The notes under the pieces: model-generated
Seen by the model: only the letters and a program-made list of their open reading frames with translations
Database searches by the model: none
What the model was told of the DNA's origin: nothing
Made by a program: the position numbers and the translations under genes
Source of the DNA: JADGOV01 sp963814355
Lineage (GTDB): Bacteria; Actinomycetota; Actinomycetes; JADGOV01
Assembly (NCBI GenBank): GCA_963814355.1
Contig: CAWFCZ010000005.1
Coordinates: forward strand, 175,145-239,144
Direction of reading: 5' to 3'
DNA length: 64,000 nucleotides
Shown: positions 35,237-42,887 of the stretch, piece after piece
How positions within the stretch are numbered: position 1 is the stretch's first letter
Layout of the letters: the number at the start of each line of letters is the position of its first letter

Positions 35237-37936
35237 TCAGGGTGGTGCATACGCAGTGGCCCTGGGCTGGCGAGGAGTGACTGTCCCGGTGGGTAGCCGT
35301 GTGGGTTCAGCAGGCGATCTTGTGCCGAACATGGCCTTGGCCGGCTGTGGGTGTGCGAAGAGGAAACCTTGGCCGTACTCGGCGGCGGCAGCGCGGAGCC
35401 GGTCGGCTTGGTCTTGGTACTCGATGCCTTCGGCGACTACTGAGAGGCCGAACGCGTGCGCGGCGGCGACGATGAGTCGAACCAGTCCCTGATAAACGGG
35501 GTCGGTTGAAGCGACGAAGCTGCGGTCGATCTTGATCGTATCGACCGGCAGCTTGGGTAGTTGGCCGATCGAGGTGAATCCGGTGCCGAAGTCGTCGATG
35601 GCGATCTGCACGCCCAGCGTGCGCAGTGCCTGCATATTGCAGGTAGCGATCGGGTCATCGACGAGGACGGTTTCGGTCAGCTCGATGGTGAGTCGGCGTG
35701 GGTCTATGCCGGAGGTAGTGAGCGCGTCGGTGACGTCGGTGAGGAGTTGACTGCTCACCAAGTGTCGGCCCGAGATGTTGACGGCCAGGGTGAGGTCGGA
35801 GGTACTGGGGTCGAATTGCTCCCATCGTGCGAGTTGTTCGGTGCCTTCGTGCAACGCCCATCGACCAATGTCGTTGACCAGGGCCGATTGCTCCGCGACC
35901 GGGATGAACTCGTCTGGTCCGACCAGCCCGTACCCGGGCCGAACCCATCTGATGAGGGCCTCTACGCCCGTGGTGTGGCCGCTACTCAGATCGATAACGG
36001 TCTGGTAGTACAGGACGAACTCGTTGTTGACCATGCCGGCAGCGATGGCCTGTTCGAGCTCTGCCCGCTCTTTGAGCTCGGTTCGCAGAGCGTCGTCGAA
36101 GACATCGACTCGCCCACGTCCGGCGTTCTTCGCCCGGTAAACCGCTGAGTCAGCCTCCCGCAACAGCCGGTCAGCATCGACGTAGCCGTCACGGCAGAAC
36201 GCGACGCCGACGCTTGCCCCGATGCGTAGCGCCCGCGTGTCGATGACTACCTCCGCCGATACCTGCTCAACGAGGCGTTCGGCGATCTTGACGACCTCGG
36301 CCTCGTCGCTGATGTTTTCGAGCAGCACGACGAACTCGTCGCCTCCGAGCCTGGCGACGCTGTCCCCGTCACGTACCACCAGCAGCATCCGACGAGCGAC
36401 GCTCTGCAAGACATCATCGCCGGCGGCGTGACCGAAGGTGTCGTTGACCGCCTTGAAGTGGTCGAGGTCGATAAACATGAGCGCCGTCTTCGTCGAGGAA
36501 CGCTGAGCCCGGTGCAGGGCCTGCTCGATGAGCATGAGCGCCTGGGCACGGTTGGGCAGTTCGGTAAGCGCATCGTGGGCAGCCCGGTGGGCCAGTTCTC
36601 GTTGGGCGACCTCGCGGTCGTGGATTGCGCTGATGATCGAGGCCACCGAGGAATGCACCACCTGGCCCAGCGGACCTGGTAGCGCCCGGCGGACCACGGG
36701 GCTGTCGAGGTCACCGGCAGCGACGGCTGCGGCCTGCGCTTCGACGTTGCGCAGGCTGGCCACTGAGCTGGACAGTGCCCGCGCAACGGTTCGGACCTCG
36801 CGAGGACCGCTGACGTGTACGTCCGTCAGCTCCCCCAGGCTGATTCGGGTAGCTTGTTCTGCCAGCCGGTCTAGTGGCTGGGTGATGGACCGTCTGATTT
36901 GCACCGCGATCGCGATGCTGAGTGAGACCAGCAGCAGGGCAGCCGCGATGATCCAGGCCAAGGCTCCGATGGCTCTGTGACGCTGCGCGCGCCCTGCCGC
37001 CAGAGCGCGATCGAGGGCGAGGTCGAGAACAGCCTGGTAGGCATGGTTGCGCGAACCGTCCACGATGATCAGTTCGATAATCTGGGCGGTGGGCACTGCT
37101 GCCGTGGAGGTGACGTGCGAGGCCAGGAACTGATTGAACTCGCGGACTTCCGGGGTGGCGTTGGCGGCATTCCACTGCCCGGCGACGTACGGAGCGGACT
37201 GTCGGGCTACGGCTGCTGAGGCGCCTGCGGAGGTGCCCCACGCCTGCGCCCAGGCCGTGCGGAGCTCAGCAGGCGTGCCACCGTTGAGGAACTGTGTTGC
37301 GCTGAATAGAATGAGTTCTTGCGCGGCGGCCTGCGCAGCTCGCATCGTCAGGTCGGCGTCGTGGAGCGCCTGGATCTCTGCGGAGTCGATGCCGTCCTTG
37401 GTCGCCGCACTGACCTCGGCATACTCCGTCGAGGCCATCGTCGCCAGGAACGAGGTTATGCTCGTCATCGCGGTCGGGACGGTCTTGGGATTGTCCAGGC
37501 GCGCGCGCACCCGCGCCAGTTCCACACCGTAGCCCCGACCGTCATCGGCGACCGGGGGATAGCCAGCCAACGCGGCCACAGCGGTGTTGGTGGCGAGACG
37601 TAGGCTCGGGAGTCGCTGGATGATGGCTGCGGCGGCCTGCAAGGTCGACGCGGGCACAGCTGAAGAACCGCCGACAAACAAGGCCGGGTTCCTTGCGGCG
37701 GTGGCCGAGAGGGCCGGCAGGACCTCCTGTTGGAAAGCGCTGCGGGCCGCGTCCACCGCCGCAGCGCTGCGGATGTGCTCCTCGGCCCCGCTCGCCGCTC
37801 GAACACTGCTGGTCCGGTCACCGACCTGAAGCGCGGTGGCTACCCCCACACCGACCAACGGAACCAGGACCAACGCCAACAGCCGGACACGCAGACGACC
37901 GCCGTCATGAACGGGCCGTCGACGAACCAGGTGCAT
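35237..37936 (-). CDS. membrane GGDEF-EAL protein (c-di-GMP synthesis/breakdown)
   Basis: An 899-residue protein: a first membrane helix (about 15-40), a large extracytoplasmic helical sensor region (about 45-320) of nitrate-sensor-like type, a second membrane helix (about 325-350), a HAMP linker (RRSITQPLDRLAEQATRISL), a GGDEF domain (LMFIDLDHFKAVNDTFGHAA, intact GGDEF and an RxxD inhibitory site RDGD) and an EAL domain (GVEALIRW, DDFGTGFTSIGQLPKLPVDT, AEGIE). Both active sites look intact, so it may make and degrade c-di-GMP depending on the signal. It has a divergent lipoprotein gene as neighbour. Confidence 0.93.
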   Translation of the reverse strand: MHLVRRRPVHDGGRLRVRLLALVLVPLVGVGVATALQVGDRTSSVRAASGAEEHIRSAAAVDAARSAFQQEVLPALSATAARNPALFVGGSSAVPASTLQAAAAIIQRLPSLRLATNTAVAALAGYPPVADDGRGYGVELARVRARLDNPKTVPTAMTSITSFLATMASTEYAEVSAATKDGIDSAEIQALHDADLTMRAAQAAAQELILFSATQFLNGGTPAELRTAWAQAWGTSAGASAAVARQSAPYVAGQWNAANATPEVREFNQFLASHVTSTAAVPTAQIIELIIVDGSRNHAYQAVLDLALDRALAAGRAQRHRAIGALAWIIAAALLLVSLSIAIAVQIRRSITQPLDRLAEQATRISLGELTDVHVSGPREVRTVARALSSSVASLRNVEAQAAAVAAGDLDSPVVRRALPGPLGQVVHSSVASIISAIHDREVAQRELAHRAAHDALTELPNRAQALMLIEQALHRAQRSSTKTALMFIDLDHFKAVNDTFGHAAGDDVLQSVARRMLLVVRDGDSVARLGGDEFVVLLENISDEAEVVKIAERLVEQVSAEVVIDTRALRIGASVGVAFCRDGYVDADRLLREADSAVYRAKNAGRGRVDVFDDALRTELKERAELEQAIAAGMVNNEFVLYYQTVIDLSSGHTTGVEALIRWVRPGYGLVGPDEFIPVAEQSALVNDIGRWALHEGTEQLARWEQFDPSTSDLTLAVNISGRHLVSSQLLTDVTDALTTSGIDPRRLTIELTETVLVDDPIATCNMQALRTLGVQIAIDDFGTGFTSIGQLPKLPVDTIKIDRSFVASTDPVYQGLVRLIVAAAHAFGLSVVAEGIEYQDQADRLRAAAAEYGQGFLFAHPQPAKAMFGTRSPAEPTRLPTGTVTPRQPRATAYAPP

Positions 37937-38124
37937 AAGCTCCTATCGGTCGACCACACCGAAACCTGACGGCTTCAGTCACGCGTCTTGCACCCCTCAA
38001 GCAACGTCGAGACTGACCGATAAGGCTGAGAGGTCACCCGGCAGCGGGCGACTGGACCCATCCATCGGCAGAGATCGCACAGAACTACTACCGGCAGCGG
38101 AATCACCCCAGGAGCGAGACATTG

Positions 38125-38682
38125 ATGGCTGACTCTGACACGCCAAGGGGCATTGCACTGCGCCGCCACACGGTCATGGTTGCGGGTGCGCTTGCCGTCG
38201 TCGCAGGCATCGCTGGTTGCAGCAGCGCCGACAGCGAGTCCCCGCGATCATCACCGTCCACGACGGCGGCGACGCCGATCACGCCGGACCCAGCGTCCAC
38301 AGCGAACGGCGCCACCGTCACCGCGATAAAGACCGCATACATCAGGTTCTTCAACCCGGCAACGTCGCTCAATGAGTCGGTGAGGCTGCTCGAGGACGGC
38401 CCGGCATTCAAGGGAACCCTCGAGAGGCAGGCCAAAACCTCGTTCGCCAAGACAACCACGGCTACCGTCTCCACGGTGACGATGGACTCACCAGACAAGG
38501 CGACCGTCGTTTACAGCCTCCTGCTCTCCGGAGCGCCGGTATTGGTGAACACGACCGGCTCCGCCGTCCACGAGAGCGGAACGTGGAAAGTCGCGAGCGC
38601 AACGTTCTGCGGCCTGCTTACCACGCAGGGGCCAGCGCCACCGGTCTGCGCGCGGGCCACCGCGAGGGTCGCACCGAAGTGA
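38125..38682 (+). CDS. secreted lipoprotein, MTB12-like
   Basis: A 185-residue protein with a lipoprotein signal: basic start, hydrophobic stretch and lipobox AGIAGCSS, so Cys at about residue 31 should be lipidated. The mature part begins with a Ser/Thr/Pro linker, then a domain (AIKTAYIRFFNPATSLNESV, LLEDGPAFKGTLERQA, VVYSLLLSGAPVLVNTTGSA) like the low-molecular-weight antigen MTB12 family of mycobacteria. The role is unknown; it is attached to the outer face of the membrane. AGGAGCGAG precedes the ATG at 38125. The 3' end abuts relic sequence on the opposite strand. Confidence 0.75.
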   Translation: MADSDTPRGIALRRHTVMVAGALAVVAGIAGCSSADSESPRSSPSTTAATPITPDPASTANGATVTAIKTAYIRFFNPATSLNESVRLLEDGPAFKGTLERQAKTSFAKTTTATVSTVTMDSPDKATVVYSLLLSGAPVLVNTTGSAVHESGTWKVASATFCGLLTTQGPAPPVCARATARVAPK

Positions 38683-38689
38683 CCGAGGC

Positions 38690-39240
38690 CGCGCAACAGA
38701 CCGTTGTCGCCTTCAGTAGGTGCCGACGCAACATCGAGGCCGAAGGTGGTCTCGATCCACGCAGCCAGCGGATCAACGACGAGATCCTCGTACGTGCCGG
38801 GCGGTGTCGGCCGCTCCACCCTTCCACCGTGGCCAGGCCGGGCCGGCGGGTGTCCGTCTTCACCCGGGGAGTCCCGGCCCTTGCCGGCGCCTGCCGTCCG
38901 AGCGCAGGAGCCGCGCGCAGCTGACGGACCACGGCCGAGGACCGGTACGCCGCGGCGACCTTCTCGAGTACTGGCACATCGCCGGGCAGGTCGTCGCCGC
39001 GCAGCGCCGGTGCACCCGGCGTACGGCGGGAGTCGGCTCGCCAGCCCGCGGCCTTGGCGTCGACCGCAGCGCCGATCCGCACCGCCTCCACGACCGCTTC
39101 CAGGGCTTCCCCGCGCAGCCCGGCGGCCCGACCGCGGCGGGCCGCGTCCTCGGCGGTGGCCTCGTCCATACGGGAGCAGAGCCAGCCGCCCGTCCCGGAT
39201 CTCGACGACCCGGCGGTAGAGCCGGGGTGGTGGCCCACCT
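38690..39240 (-). pseudogene. decayed gene, possibly MAB_1171c-like (DUF6545)
   Basis: Read on the minus strand with frame changes, the stretch gives YRRVVEIRDGRLALLPYG, then DEATAEDAARRGRAAGLRGE and ALEAVVEAVRIGAAVDAKAA, then PGTYEDLVVDPLAAWIETTF. The first two parts fit the C-terminal cytoplasmic part of MAB_1171c-family putative transporters (IRDG-LAL-PY followed by an Ala-rich helix). At least two frame changes are needed and the membrane half is absent. The assignment is tentative. Confidence 0.3.
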
Positions 39241-39365
39241 GCAGCGGCTACTCAACGTCGACGGATACGACGTCCTCGCCTTCGACGTCGACGGGGTCAC
39301 GCTCGTCCTGGATAAGGCGCTGTTGGTCGCGCAGTTCGGACTGAGCGATGGCGCCGTTTTGGCGC

Positions 39366-39378
39366 TACGCTGGTGCGA
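39366..39378 (+). promoter_or_regulatory. leaderless promoter of the antitoxin gene
   Basis: A TACGCT -10 element (39366-39371) lies seven bases before the ATG of the antitoxin gene and there is no Shine-Dalgarno, so transcription is expected to begin at or next to the start codon. Leaderless mRNAs are common in actinobacteria. The -35 region is not clear. Confidence 0.45.
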
Positions 39379-39608
39379 TGCCCAGCGTACAGATCAAGGA
39401 CGTCCCGGCTGACGTGCACGCCGAGCTGCGGCGTCGGGCCGCCCGCGCGGGTCAGTCGCTGCAGGAGTACCTGCTCGGCCGGCTCACCGAGGAGGCCCGC
39501 ACCCCGTCGCTCAACGACCTGCTCGACCGGGTCGAGCGGCACACCGGCGGCAGGGTGCCGATCGCGGAGGCCGTCGCCGCGGTGCGAGCCGAGCGCGACG
39601 CCCATTGA
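39378..39608 (+). CDS. FitA/VapB-type antitoxin
   Basis: A 76-residue protein with an N-terminal ribbon-helix-helix domain (VQIKDVPADVHAELRRRAAR, AGQSLQEYLLGRLTEEA) and a C-terminal tail that would wrap the toxin. It is the antitoxin and autorepressor of a type II toxin-antitoxin pair. Its stop codon overlaps the start codon of the PIN-domain gene by 4 bases, so the two are translationally coupled. Confidence 0.85.
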   Translation: MPSVQIKDVPADVHAELRRRAARAGQSLQEYLLGRLTEEARTPSLNDLLDRVERHTGGRVPIAEAVAAVRAERDAH

Positions 39609-39997
39609 TCGTCGTCGATGCCAGCGTCCTGGCCACCGCGTTGGGCGACGACAGCGACGACGGCGCCCGGATACGGCGACCGCTGCGCGGCCAGATGTTG
39701 GCCGCGCCTGAGATCGTCGATCTCGAGGTGCTGACCGTGTGGCGGCGGCAGTGGCTGCGCCGCGAACTGACCAGCGCCCGAGCCGCCCGGGCGCTCGCCG
39801 ACTTTCGTGCGCTGCCGCTGCGCCGCGCGCGGCACGGCCCACTGCTGGACCGATGCTGGGAGCTGAGGGAGACGGTGACCGCGTACGACGCGGCCTACGT
39901 CGCGCTCGCTGAGGCGCTGGACGTACCGCTGCTCACCGCTGATGGCCGGCTGGCCCGAGCCAGCGGCCCTCGCTGCCCGGTGGAACTGGTCACGTGA
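39605..39997 (+). CDS. vapC: VapC-type PIN-domain toxin
   Basis: A 130-residue PIN-domain ribonuclease. The acidic metal-binding residues are visible as the Asp in MIVVDASVLATAL, the Glu in PEIVDLEVLTVWRR, and the pair in TAYDAAYVALAEALDVPLLT with a following D. It should cleave RNA (often tRNA) when freed from the antitoxin. The start is a TTG (39605) overlapping the antitoxin stop, an infrequent codon that keeps toxin output low. The reading frame is intact, so the pair is probably active. Confidence 0.88.
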   Translation: MIVVDASVLATALGDDSDDGARIRRPLRGQMLAAPEIVDLEVLTVWRRQWLRRELTSARAARALADFRALPLRRARHGPLLDRCWELRETVTAYDAAYVALAEALDVPLLTADGRLARASGPRCPVELVT

Positions 39998-40044
39998 CGG
40001 CGCCGGTCAGCGAACGAAAGCCAAGCAGCGCGGCCTTGCCGTCG

Positions 40045-40261
40045 CCGAGGTGCAGGTATCGGAGACGGAGACACCGCTGCACAAGCTCGAGACGGTGTAC
40101 CGGCACCTCGCCGAGAGCCTGCGACCGCCGAGTACGCGCCGAGCGCGTTCCGGCCGGTCCTCGATGCGTGGCTGTTCACCCTGGAGGAGGACGCCGCTCG
40201 GCCAGAGTCAGACCATCACGGCGGCCCGGTGCCATGCCCCCACTCACTCATCGAACACTAG
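40045..40261 (+). pseudogene. fragment resembling the BREX ATP-binding protein BrxD (DUF2791)
   Basis: Two frames joined by one shift near 40135 read EVQVSETETPLHKLETVYRH, then EYAPSAFRPVLDAWLFTLEE. This agrees with the N-terminal P-loop module of DUF2791/BrxD proteins, where a helix PLHxLETVYRxL is followed by FRxVLDAWLxxLEEDV. Only about 60 of 400 or more residues remain, and no Walker motifs are present. The assignment is from the recalled family pattern and needs a database check. Confidence 0.35.
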
Positions 40262-40643
40262 TTCGACGACGTCGTTTGTCGCCACCCGCCGCTACCGTTG
40301 ATCTTGTGCAGGCTCGGAGAAGCCGGCGGTCAGCACGCGGCGCCCTCGGCGCAGCCGCCACGGCAGGGCTGGCGACTCCGGATGCGCCCGGACCGACCGG
40401 CGAACCGGTGAAGTGCTACGGGCCGGAGGCGACCCGGTTCACCGCCAAAGCTGCTGCCTCCCGGCGCCACCGCCTATGTCCTCGCCGACCGGGAGCGGGG
40501 GGACCGGTACGGCCGTTATCTCAACTGGGTTATGGCACGTGCGTAACGTGCTGCAGCGAGCCGCCGGTATCTGTTGAGAACGGCGTTAGCTGTACGGCTT
40601 TCCCAGCGCCCGTAATGTCGTACCCGGGTGCAACCCTGCGGGC
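40262..40643. other. intergenic stretch left of the recombinase element
   Basis: A short stretch with TAYVLADRERGDRYGRYLNW in one frame near 40470 may be a piece of a lost gene, but no family was recognised. The left end of the recombinase element should lie here; no terminal repeat could be defined by eye. Confidence 0.3.
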
Positions 40644-41669
40644 ATGGTGCGGGTGCAGGCGGTCCGGGGCGAGGGGTGCGAGCTCACGTGGACGCTGCTG
40701 GGCGCTGATTATCTGCCGGTGGCGCCGGTGGAGGAGTTTCTGGAGTACGGCCGGCAGCGGGGTTACTCGCCGAACACGGCGAAGGCGTACGCGAGGGCGC
40801 TGGCGCTGTGGTGGCAGTACCTGGACGAGCGCGGGCTGGACTGGCAGCGGGTGACGGTAGCGGATCTAGCCGGGTTCAGCACGTGGCTTCGGACCGGAGC
40901 GCCGGGCAGTGTGCTGCCGCTGCGACCGGGGTCACCGCGGTCGTCGCCGGCAACGGTGCGGCAGCGGTTCGCGGCGGTGTCCAGCTTCTACGCCTATCAC
41001 GATCTTGTTGGCGATCGGTTGGCGAGCCGGATCTACCGTCGAGTGTTCGACGGGCCCCGCGGCTACCTGCCGATGCTGGAGCATCTGGAGCGCCGGTCGG
41101 GACGGATGCGCAACATGGTCGCCCCACGTCGGGAGCGACGATCAGCGCCGCCGGTGCTCGCCCCGGAGCAGATGGCCGCGATCAAAGAGGCGTGCGCCCG
41201 GGTCGTCGATGGGATGTGGGAGGGGTCGGTTCGCAACCGGCTGCTGTGGGCGTTGCTTGAAGACAGCGGGATGCGCCTGGGTGAGGCGCTCGGGTTGCGT
41301 CACCGCGACTGGACGACCGGGGTCGGGGACACGCCGTTCCTGGAGGTCCGCCCCGGGTCGCATCCGCATCTGGTGCGCGCCAAGAGCGGGTACCGCAAGC
41401 TGTATGTCTCCGATGAGCTGGACGCGCTCTACGGGGAGTGGGTGTGGCAGCTGGCCGATGCGGGCGCAGCGGACGTCGTAGGGAATCTCGACGACGCGTA
41501 CGTGTTCGTGAACATGGCGGCGGGGGAGCGGTTCGCGCCGTGGACGCCGGCCAGTGTCTACAGCCTGCTGCGGCGGGTTCGCCGCCGCGTCGCCCGGGTG
41601 GTGGAGCCAGAGTGGACGCCGCACTGGTTCCGGCACACCCACGTTATCTCCCGTGCCCGTGTCGCCTGA
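40644..41669 (+). CDS. tyrosine recombinase 1 of a recombinase trio, C-terminally truncated
   Basis: A 341-residue protein with an N-terminal SAM-like core-binding domain (VEEFLEYGRQRGYSPNTAKA, FAAVSSFYAYHDL) and the catalytic domain. The first arginine (SGMRLGEALGLRH), the lysine region and the HxxR box (PHWFRHTH) are present, but the protein ends 8 residues later, before the conserved LGH segment and the nucleophilic tyrosine. TnpA of Tn554 and RitA homologues run about 40 residues further. The enzyme should therefore be unable to cleave DNA by itself. It is followed 30 bases later by recombinase 2. Confidence 0.8.
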   Translation: MVRVQAVRGEGCELTWTLLGADYLPVAPVEEFLEYGRQRGYSPNTAKAYARALALWWQYLDERGLDWQRVTVADLAGFSTWLRTGAPGSVLPLRPGSPRSSPATVRQRFAAVSSFYAYHDLVGDRLASRIYRRVFDGPRGYLPMLEHLERRSGRMRNMVAPRRERRSAPPVLAPEQMAAIKEACARVVDGMWEGSVRNRLLWALLEDSGMRLGEALGLRHRDWTTGVGDTPFLEVRPGSHPHLVRAKSGYRKLYVSDELDALYGEWVWQLADAGAADVVGNLDDAYVFVNMAAGERFAPWTPASVYSLLRRVRRRVARVVEPEWTPHWFRHTHVISRARVA

Positions 41670-41699
41670 GCGACGTGCGGCGATGCCGTCGGGAGAGGC

Positions 41700-42887
41700 G
41701 TGCCTGATGAGTATCCGGAACTTGTCGGTGCTGCGAGTTACGTTCGCCGGGTGGTGGAGCCAGTCGGTGTTTCCTTCCGTGCCGAGCGGGCCGTCTCACC
41801 GGTGGACGGCAGCGAGTGTTGGGTCGTGCTCGACGCTGATCTTCTTCCGCATCGGGAGGCGGGCGAGTTCCTGGGGTGTCTGAGTGGGGCGAGCCGCTCA
41901 CCGCACACGATCCGCGCCTATGCCGGAAGGACGGCGTTCTTCTTGGGCTGGTGCGCCGCGCAGGGCGTGGACTGGCGGCGGGTCAGCCTGGCCGAGTTGG
42001 CCCGGTTCAAGCACTGGGCGGAGGTGAGCCCGACCCGGGCGGGCAGGGTCCGGTCGGGGGCGACGGTCAATGCGATCCTCACCGCGGTTTGCGAGTTCCT
42101 GCGTTTTTGCGGCCGGGCCGGGTTGATCGAGGCCGTGGTCGCCGACCGGCTGTCCGAGCCGCGCTGGCTGCGGTTCACTCCGCCGGGTTTCGACGCCGGC
42201 GAGTCCGGACAGTTCCGCGCGATACGCGCTCGAGTGTTGCAGGCACGCGCTGCGGTGCCGTTTCCCGAGGCGCTGACAGCCGAGCAGTTCCAGACGTTGC
42301 TTGGTCGCTGCCGGCGGCCCCGGGAGCGCTTCTTGGCGGTGTTGCTGCACGACACCGGCCTGCGCATTGGTGAGGGGTTGGGGTTGCGCCGGGCCGATAT
42401 GCACCTGCTGCCGGACTCGCGCGGCTTGGGTTGTCCGACGGTGGGCGCGCACCTCCACGTGCGCCATCGGGTCAACCCGAACGGGGCGCTGGCCAAGTCC
42501 CGGTTTCCGCGCAGCGTGCCGGTCAGCGACGCGGTGCTTGCCTGCTACGCCGACTATCAGCACGAGCGGGCCGCGCTGACCGAGGAGGAGGGGTCGGACC
42601 TGGTGCTGGTCAACCTCTACCACGCGCCGCTGGGCGCGCCGATGTCCTACCGGGCGGCGAAGGGCTTCTTCGACCGGCTGGCGCGCGAGTGCGGCTTCCC
42701 GGTCCGGCCGCACATGTTCCGCCACACCGCGGCGACGAACTGGGTGCGGGCCGGGGTCGATCTTGATGTGGTGCAGGCGCTGCTCGGGCACGCCTCGCTG
42801 GCCTCGACGACCGTTTACCTGCACGCCCGGGACGAGGACAAACGCCGTGCCGTCGAGGTGGTGGCCTCGGGTGGTCGGTTCCGATGA
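41700..42887 (+). CDS. tyrosine recombinase 2 of the trio
   Basis: A 395-residue site-specific recombinase with a core-binding domain (SGASRSPHTIRAYAGRTAFF) and a complete catalytic set: Arg in TGLRIGEGLGLRR, HxxR in HMFRHTAA, LLGHASLASTTVYLHA with the nucleophilic Tyr. The GTG start at 41700 has GGAGAGG upstream. Its stop overlaps the start of recombinase 3 by 4 bases (ATGA), so the genes are coupled. Three tandem tyrosine recombinases in this order define RIT (recombinase in trio) elements and are also the core of Tn554-type transposons. Confidence 0.88.
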   Translation: MPDEYPELVGAASYVRRVVEPVGVSFRAERAVSPVDGSECWVVLDADLLPHREAGEFLGCLSGASRSPHTIRAYAGRTAFFLGWCAAQGVDWRRVSLAELARFKHWAEVSPTRAGRVRSGATVNAILTAVCEFLRFCGRAGLIEAVVADRLSEPRWLRFTPPGFDAGESGQFRAIRARVLQARAAVPFPEALTAEQFQTLLGRCRRPRERFLAVLLHDTGLRIGEGLGLRRADMHLLPDSRGLGCPTVGAHLHVRHRVNPNGALAKSRFPRSVPVSDAVLACYADYQHERAALTEEEGSDLVLVNLYHAPLGAPMSYRAAKGFFDRLARECGFPVRPHMFRHTAATNWVRAGVDLDVVQALLGHASLASTTVYLHARDEDKRRAVEVVASGGRFR

